Below, one piece after another: positions 13,253 through 17,674 of a DNA stretch of 17,674 bases. Positions within the stretch are counted from its first letter, which is position 1. Every line of letters begins with the position of its first letter. The notes under the pieces were generated by a model. The model worked only from the letters and a program-made list of their open reading frames with translations, searched no databases and had not been told where the DNA came from. The stretch covers positions 1 through 17,674 of the forward strand of contig CAJTSO010000028.1 of assembly GCA_910579115.1 (NCBI GenBank), written 5' to 3'. The stretch is from an uncultured Selenomonadaceae bacterium (GTDB lineage: Bacteria; Bacillota; Negativicutes; Selenomonadales; Selenomonadaceae). The position numbers were made by a program, and so were the translations under genes.

Positions 13253-16200
13253 GAGATTGTGTTTTTATCGTACCATTCGTCATAGAGCCGCCGGTAGGCT
13301 TTTTCCAGGGCTGATACATAGCGGGGGGTATCCATGAGCTTTGAATTCAGCAGGGTATTTCTGAGGGTGCGGTGATATTGATCCAGCCGGGGAATATCCC
13401 TGGCCAGGGCCACGGCCTTAGCCGCATATTCAGCGGGGGAATCAGCCAGCAGCTCCGGGACTCCCGCCGCCGTCAGGAAGGAGTCGGCAAAGCGGGAGGA
13501 GTGTTCCGTCCCCTTCAGGGCAATTACCGGCACTCCCATATAGAGGGCGTCCGCCGTCGTTCCCCCTCCGGGATAGGGAAAGGAATCGAGATGGATATCC
13601 ACGTCAAGATAGCGGTTCATGTAGTTGCTGGTGGCGGGCTCGATGATGACCCGGCTTGTGTCAAAGCCTAAATAAGCCAGCCGCTGATAAACGTGGCAGA
13701 CGCATTCCCGGTCGATGAAAATCTGGGATTTTATGAGCAGGCGGGAGTGTTCCACCTGCTGAAGGATTTCCTTCCACAGCTTCAGCACGTTGTCGTTGAT
13801 TTTGCGGAAGGTGTTAAAGCTGCCAAAGAGAACGTACCCCTTTTTCGTCACCGGGGCATACTCCGGTACCGGCACGTCGCTCCGGCCGGTGTAGCAGAAC
13901 ATACTGGGGAGATAGAGGAGCTTTTCGCTGAAAAATTGTTCCGGATTAGTTTCAGGAGGGTCGGCGGCTTCATCCGTAAGGAAGTAGTCCGTGTCCTTCA
14001 GCCCGGTGGTGGTCATGTAGCCGAGGCCGGAAATCTGGACGGGGGCGACTCTGGCGGCGAAGAGGCTGACGGCTCCGTCCACCGTGTGGCCGGAAAAATC
14101 TACCAGTATATCCACCGGATTTTTCCGGAGGAGCTTTACCTGTTCAGCATAATCCTTTCCCGCCAGACTGATAAAGCTGTCCGCCTGATCCTCAATCATT
14201 TCCGTGAAGTTATCCCGGATTTTGTTCAGGGAAAAGCAGGTGACGGAAAAATGCTTTCGGTCGTAACCGGCTATGAGCTGGTAAATAAACCAGAACATTA
14301 CATGGTTGCGGAAGTCGTTGGACAAATAGCCGATGCGGAGCTTTTCCGGCCGTTTTTTCGGGGGAGTGAGGACGGCCTTTTTCACGGCGGCCAGCAGCTC
14401 GTTGTAGCGAAAATGCTGGGATGTCCTTGCTTCCGGGGACATACCGCCGAAGTTGTAGCTCATGAGCCAGCCGCTGTAGATTTTTCCCCGGTTTGCCGGC
14501 GGCAGCAGCTCCACGCTGCGGCGGTAGAAAAGGTGGGTGGCCTGGGCGTAGGAAAGGTCCAGGAGCTTTATGCCCACCTTCATATAGAGGTCGGAGAGCA
14601 TAGTCCGGCGCTCCGCAAGCTCCGGGGTATCCTCGGTCCCACAGGGGGCGGCGTCCAGGGGATTGATGAGGCTGGCCGGATCGTCCACAGGATAATCAGA
14701 CGTGTCTTCGCCTAAAAGCTGAAGCCCCAGATAGGCGGCGATCAGGGTCTGGATGTGGTGGCAGCGGTCATGATAGGCTTCTGCCAGAAGGTAGAGATAT
14801 TTGGTCAAAGCTCCGGGAGCAGGAAGTCCCAGGTTAGCCGCGGTTTCCGTAATGACCGACAGCCGGCGCTGAGTTTTTTCCACCGGGGGGAGAGCCGGTT
14901 CCGGGAGAAAATCCGGCCGGGCTCCGGCAGTCGATAGCAGCCAAGCGGCCGTATTCAGCAGGGGCCGAAGCAAAAGGATGGCTTTGGAGGTACAGCCGGT
15001 ACGGGCAAAGATATTTCCCAGAATCCCCCGGTCGTCCGGGGTCAGCCGTTGTTCAAATCCGGAAAGGCGGCAGGCTGGATTGTGGGCGGCGGAAAAATTC
15101 CCCTGATATGTCAGCTGACGGCAGGTATCCGAGAGAGCTTTATATTGGGCCTGCACCTCCTCCGGGGGCAGGAGAGCGGTAAATAAGCGGTTCAGGAGAA
15201 GCTCTATCCCCTGCTCAAAATAGGGGGCGTAACGGACCGCCGCCTGGGCCTGAAGGGTGTCGATAGGGGTGAGTCCATCTTCCGGCAAAGGAACAGTCGG
15301 CCCCGGAAGGGGGGAAGCTTCCTTCGGCAGGGGCCGGGGACTGTGGGGAAGGATCAGCAGCTTTTCCGGAAAAGGCTGATTATCTGCCAGACTGATCGTA
15401 TCGTTGGTGTCGATAACCGCTTCAACGGGGATGGTCAGTCCAGGCTCCTCCAGGTAAAATTCCAAAGGGGCTTCGGCTGGATAATCGGGGGTGGCAATCT
15501 GGAAGCGGTCGCTGATGAGGTAGTCAACCTCCGGCAGACCGGCGGCGGGATTCCAGCCAAGGTCCCCAAGGATCAGCGGGGCAGGCTTGTACATTAGAAC
15601 CGGCAGAGTCTGGCCTCCCCGGGAAAAGCCGGCCAGATCCACCAGGATGTCAATATCCCGGGAGCGGATCTCTCTGGCAATTGCCTCGGGGGAATCCAGT
15701 CCCAGCGGGGAAGCGTCGAGGAATTCATCGGCAATCCCTTTGAATTCCGCCGTGTAGCCGTCGGCCTTGCCGGTGAAGAAAAGGCAGAGGAAGTACCGCT
15801 GTTTATCGATTGATGCCAGCAGGGAGAAGATTGTTTTGGCTGATTCCGTGTTTGAGAAATCAGGGGACAGGAAGCCAAGGCGGATTTTTCCGGCTGTTTT
15901 TTCTGCGTTGGTTTCTTCCTCCGGAGTAGCGGCTTGACGTTGGAAGCGGCGCCGGATATCTTCCCGGTCGTAGGCGTAGGGGACCGGATTATACAACTGT
16001 CGGATAACGGAGACGGCCTTTTCCGCTGCCTGATGGATGAGATTACTGTCCCCGGCCGAGGCTGTCAGTTCTGCAACAGCGTTACAGAGGGCGGCGGTTT
16101 CTGCCCTGAAGTCAAGGGACTCCTTTTCCGCCCAGGAGAGAAGGGAGGAGGCAGGCATCCTCTCCGTCATGTCTGGCGACATGACACCTCTCCCAGAGGG

Positions 16201-17674
16201 AGAGGCAGGAAGGCCCCATGGCTCTCCCTTTGGGAGAGCTGGCAGTCCGTCAGGACTGACTGAGAAGGTATCACCCCTCCGCCCTGCGGGCACCTCCCCT
16301 ACAGGGGAGGCTTTTAAGGAGGTGAGTTTTTTCAACACGGCGAGGCAGTTTACCGCTTCCCGGCGTCTGGCCGGTGAGCCGGGGTAATAGGCTTCCGCCG
16401 CTTTTTTATAGGCTTCCGCCGCTTCAAGGAGGAGGGCGGGATCGGTTGCGGCTGTCGAAATCTGATCTGCCATAGCCAGGGCAGACTGGTTGTCTCCCTG
16501 TTCCAGATACTTTTTCATGTCATCGGCCTGGGAGACGGTTTTCGCTTGGTCCGGAGCAAGGGCGGCTTCCTGCCGGAGATATTCCTCGTATATCGCCTCC
16601 AGGTATGGTTCCAGCTCCGCCATGTACCGGCGGCCGTCCATGAGGATGGAGTTTTCCAGCATGGTCCGGATATTCTGATGAAGAGCGTCGATGGTTTCCA
16701 GGTCCGAGGCGATAAGGCAGGCCCGGTCAATGTATTCCTCCACCGTGCCGCAGGCCAGCTCTCCCAGACCAATGTTCTGGAGAATGCTGTAGCCAAAGCG
16801 GGCGTGATGGGTGCCGCCAATCAGGGAAATCACGGGAACGCTCATGTAGAGGGCGTCCAGGGTGGTGGCGCCGCCTCCGTAGGGAAAGGTGTCAAGAGCG
16901 ATGTCCACCTCTGCGTAGACGTCAAGGTAGTCGGGAGAGGAGCCCCACAGGTCGAGGCGGGACATATCAAAGCCGAAGTCCTTCAGCCGGGTTTCCTGAT
17001 ACTTCCTGTCCAGAGGATTCACAAAGGCGTCCCCCTTCAGAATCAGGTGGCTGCCGGGCACCCTTTCAAGGATGGCTTTCCAGGCGGCCAGGACTTCGTC
17101 GTTGACCTTGGCCAGGGCGTTGAAGCTGCCAAAGGACACGTAACCCTTCCGGCGGGCGGGGGTATGAAGGCAGGAGGCCGGACGGGGGTGCAGATGGCTG
17201 TAGCTCCAATGGGTGCGGGGCAGGACCAGGAGCTTTTCCTTAAAGAGGGGGCTTTCGTAAATCCCCGGCTCATCCGCCCCGGCAAGGTGTATATCGCTGA
17301 GGAAATAATCTACCGCGTCAAGGCCGGTGGTGGAGAAGTAGCCGATACCGCTGATGATAATGGGGGCGGGCTTGTAAGCCAGGATGCCGAGAACGGAGTT
17401 TTTGGTGTGGCCGGACAGGTCGATGAGGATGTCCAGGTTGTCGGCGGCCACCAGCCGGGCGGCGTCCCGGTAGTCGAGGCGGGCAATATTCCGCCAGCCG
17501 TCAATGGCGTCTTTCAGCTCCTGGCTGTAGTTGTCCTCAATGCTGTGGTCATAGGCGTAGACGGCAAATTTTTCCCGATCGGCGCAGGTAAGCATGAAGC
17601 GGGAAAAATAGAGGACGACGTGCTCGTGCAGGTCGGGGGAGATGTAGCCGATCCGGATTTTCCGGGCTCGCTCC
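13231..17674 (-). CDS. multi-domain O-GlcNAc-transferase-like (GT41/SPINDLY) glycosyltransferase, 5' end outside window
   Basis: The frame is open from the window edge to the stop at 13233-13231 (at least 1480 residues, no true start visible). GT41 enzymes move a sugar from a UDP- or GDP-sugar to Ser/Thr. Beside flagellin, this one probably decorates the filament protein. Domain 1 (residues 5-345) is intact: GYISPDLHEH (H18), DLSGHT (H89), LILKG, and DTFPYGGGATT near 261. Domain 3 (about 1108-1470) is also intact: GYLSNDFRNH, DFSGHT, LLIKS and DSFPYPGGGTT. Domain 2 (about 594-740) is degraded: GFLSPDFSNT and DLAGFS lack both histidines and its nucleotide-binding half is absent. Helical, TPR-like linkers join the domains. 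Residues 469-506 and the C-terminal KASPTG come from dispersed repeats. Convergent with flagellin. Confidence 0.88.
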   Translation of the reverse strand, partial: ERARKIRIGYISPDLHEHVVLYFSRFMLTCADREKFAVYAYDHSIEDNYSQELKDAIDGWRNIARLDYRDAARLVAADNLDILIDLSGHTKNSVLGILAYKPAPIIISGIGYFSTTGLDAVDYFLSDIHLAGADEPGIYESPLFKEKLLVLPRTHWSYSHLHPRPASCLHTPARRKGYVSFGSFNALAKVNDEVLAAWKAILERVPGSHLILKGDAFVNPLDRKYQETRLKDFGFDMSRLDLWGSSPDYLDVYAEVDIALDTFPYGGGATTLDALYMSVPVISLIGGTHHARFGYSILQNIGLGELACGTVEEYIDRACLIASDLETIDALHQNIRTMLENSILMDGRRYMAELEPYLEAIYEEYLRQEAALAPDQAKTVSQADDMKKYLEQGDNQSALAMADQISTAATDPALLLEAAEAYKKAAEAYYPGSPARRREAVNCLAVLKKLTSLKASPVGEVPAGRRGDTFSVSPDGLPALPKGEPWGLPASPSGRGVMSPDMTERMPASSLLSWAEKESLDFRAETAALCNAVAELTASAGDSNLIHQAAEKAVSVIRQLYNPVPYAYDREDIRRRFQRQAATPEEETNAEKTAGKIRLGFLSPDFSNTESAKTIFSLLASIDKQRYFLCLFFTGKADGYTAEFKGIADEFLDASPLGLDSPEAIAREIRSRDIDILVDLAGFSRGGQTLPVLMYKPAPLILGDLGWNPAAGLPEVDYLISDRFQIATPDYPAEAPLEFYLEEPGLTIPVEAVIDTNDTISLADNQPFPEKLLILPHSPRPLPKEASPLPGPTVPLPEDGLTPIDTLQAQAAVRYAPYFEQGIELLLNRLFTALLPPEEVQAQYKALSDTCRQLTYQGNFSAAHNPACRLSGFEQRLTPDDRGILGNIFARTGCTSKAILLLRPLLNTAAWLLSTAGARPDFLPEPALPPVEKTQRRLSVITETAANLGLPAPGALTKYLYLLAEAYHDRCHHIQTLIAAYLGLQLLGEDTSDYPVDDPASLINPLDAAPCGTEDTPELAERRTMLSDLYMKVGIKLLDLSYAQATHLFYRRSVELLPPANRGKIYSGWLMSYNFGGMSPEARTSQHFRYNELLAAVKKAVLTPPKKRPEKLRIGYLSNDFRNHVMFWFIYQLIAGYDRKHFSVTCFSLNKIRDNFTEMIEDQADSFISLAGKDYAEQVKLLRKNPVDILVDFSGHTVDGAVSLFAARVAPVQISGLGYMTTTGLKDTDYFLTDEAADPPETNPEQFFSEKLLYLPSMFCYTGRSDVPVPEYAPVTKKGYVLFGSFNTFRKINDNVLKLWKEILQQVEHSRLLIKSQIFIDRECVCHVYQRLAYLGFDTSRVIIEPATSNYMNRYLDVDIHLDSFPYPGGGTTADALYMGVPVIALKGTEHSSRFADSFLTAAGVPELLADSPAEYAAKAVALARDIPRLDQYHRTLRNTLLNSKLMDTPRYVSALEKAYRRLYDEWYDKNTISKASPTG
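16157..16314. repeat. palindromic repeats inserted in frame within the glycosyltransferase gene
   Basis: The composite element 16157-16269 (ATCCTCTC...GAGAAGGT) has GTCATGTC/GACATGAC, CCTCTCCC/GGGAGAGG and CTCTCCC/GGGAGAG stems. A half unit at 16271-16314 follows (TCACCCCTCCGCCCTGCGGG, then CCTCCCCT/AGGGGAGG). These match the intergenic family. On the minus strand they are read through as residues about 454-506 (KASPVGEVPAGRRGDT, SVSPDGLPALPKGEPWG, PASPSGRGVMSPDM) with no stop codon. They sit in the linker between domain 1 and the degraded domain 2. Confidence 0.85.

Noticed and set aside
13693..14715. A 340-codon plus-strand open frame inside the glycosyltransferase gene
   Set aside because: It is antisense to domain 3 and the linker of the GT41-like protein, whose motifs are intact in the minus frame. 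There is no sensible start or neighbour on the plus strand.
17595..17597. A glycosyltransferase start at ATG 17595
   Set aside because: The GT41 motif GYISPDLHEH lies upstream of it in the same open frame and continues to the window edge, so the true start is outside the window.

Overview
The window is most of a flagellar late-gene locus from a low-to-moderate GC-skewed but fairly GC-rich member of the Bacillota. The gene order yvyF-flgM-flgN-flgK-flgL-yviE-fliW-csrA-flaG-fliD-fliS-(fliT-like)-flagellin is close to that of Bacillus and Clostridia. The flagellin start (MAMVVKNN), the tandem FlgN-like genes and a giant GT41-type glycosyltransferase beside flagellin suggest Negativicutes (Selenomonadales), but this placement is an inference without a search.

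Layout. Positions 1-609 (minus strand) hold the N-terminal part of a PhoH-like ATPase gene that stops resembling PhoH just after the Walker A motif and has a start-codon problem. A divergent promoter region (about 730-825) separates it from yvyF (852-1262). A strong terminator follows yvyF, and a sigma-28-like promoter is embedded in that terminator. It drives flgM (start GTG 1408), two FlgN-like chaperone genes, and the hook-filament junction genes flgK and flgL. A 557-base gap (5802-6358) is packed with palindromic repeats and other hairpins. Next come yviE (DUF6470-like), fliW, csrA, flaG, fliD, another repeat block, fliS, a FliT-like gene, and the flagellin gene with its own sigma-28-like promoter, a 120-base leader and a strong terminator. 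After a further repeat block (12981-13252), a convergent minus-strand gene (13231 to the window end) encodes a protein of at least 1480 residues with two intact and one degraded O-GlcNAc-transferase-like (GT41/SPINDLY) domains. It probably glycosylates flagellin.

How it works together. FlgM should hold back sigma-28 until the hook is complete. FlgN, FliS and the FliT-like protein chaperone FlgK/FlgL, flagellin and FliD. FliW and CsrA form the partner switch that ties flagellin translation to flagellin secretion. The sequence carries what look like the RNA targets of CsrA: a GGA-loop hairpin plus a GGA-containing Shine-Dalgarno in the flagellin leader (11505-11554), and a similar pair in front of flaG (7855-7898).

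The most unusual features are (1) a family of short palindromic, MITE-like repeats that fills the operon gaps and has also inserted, in frame, into the glycosyltransferase gene and its C-terminus; (2) the three-module glycosyltransferase with a dead middle domain; (3) the overlapping terminator and sigma-28 promoter between yvyF and flgM; and (4) the two candidate CsrA leaders. No tRNA, rRNA, CRISPR array or transposase gene was seen.
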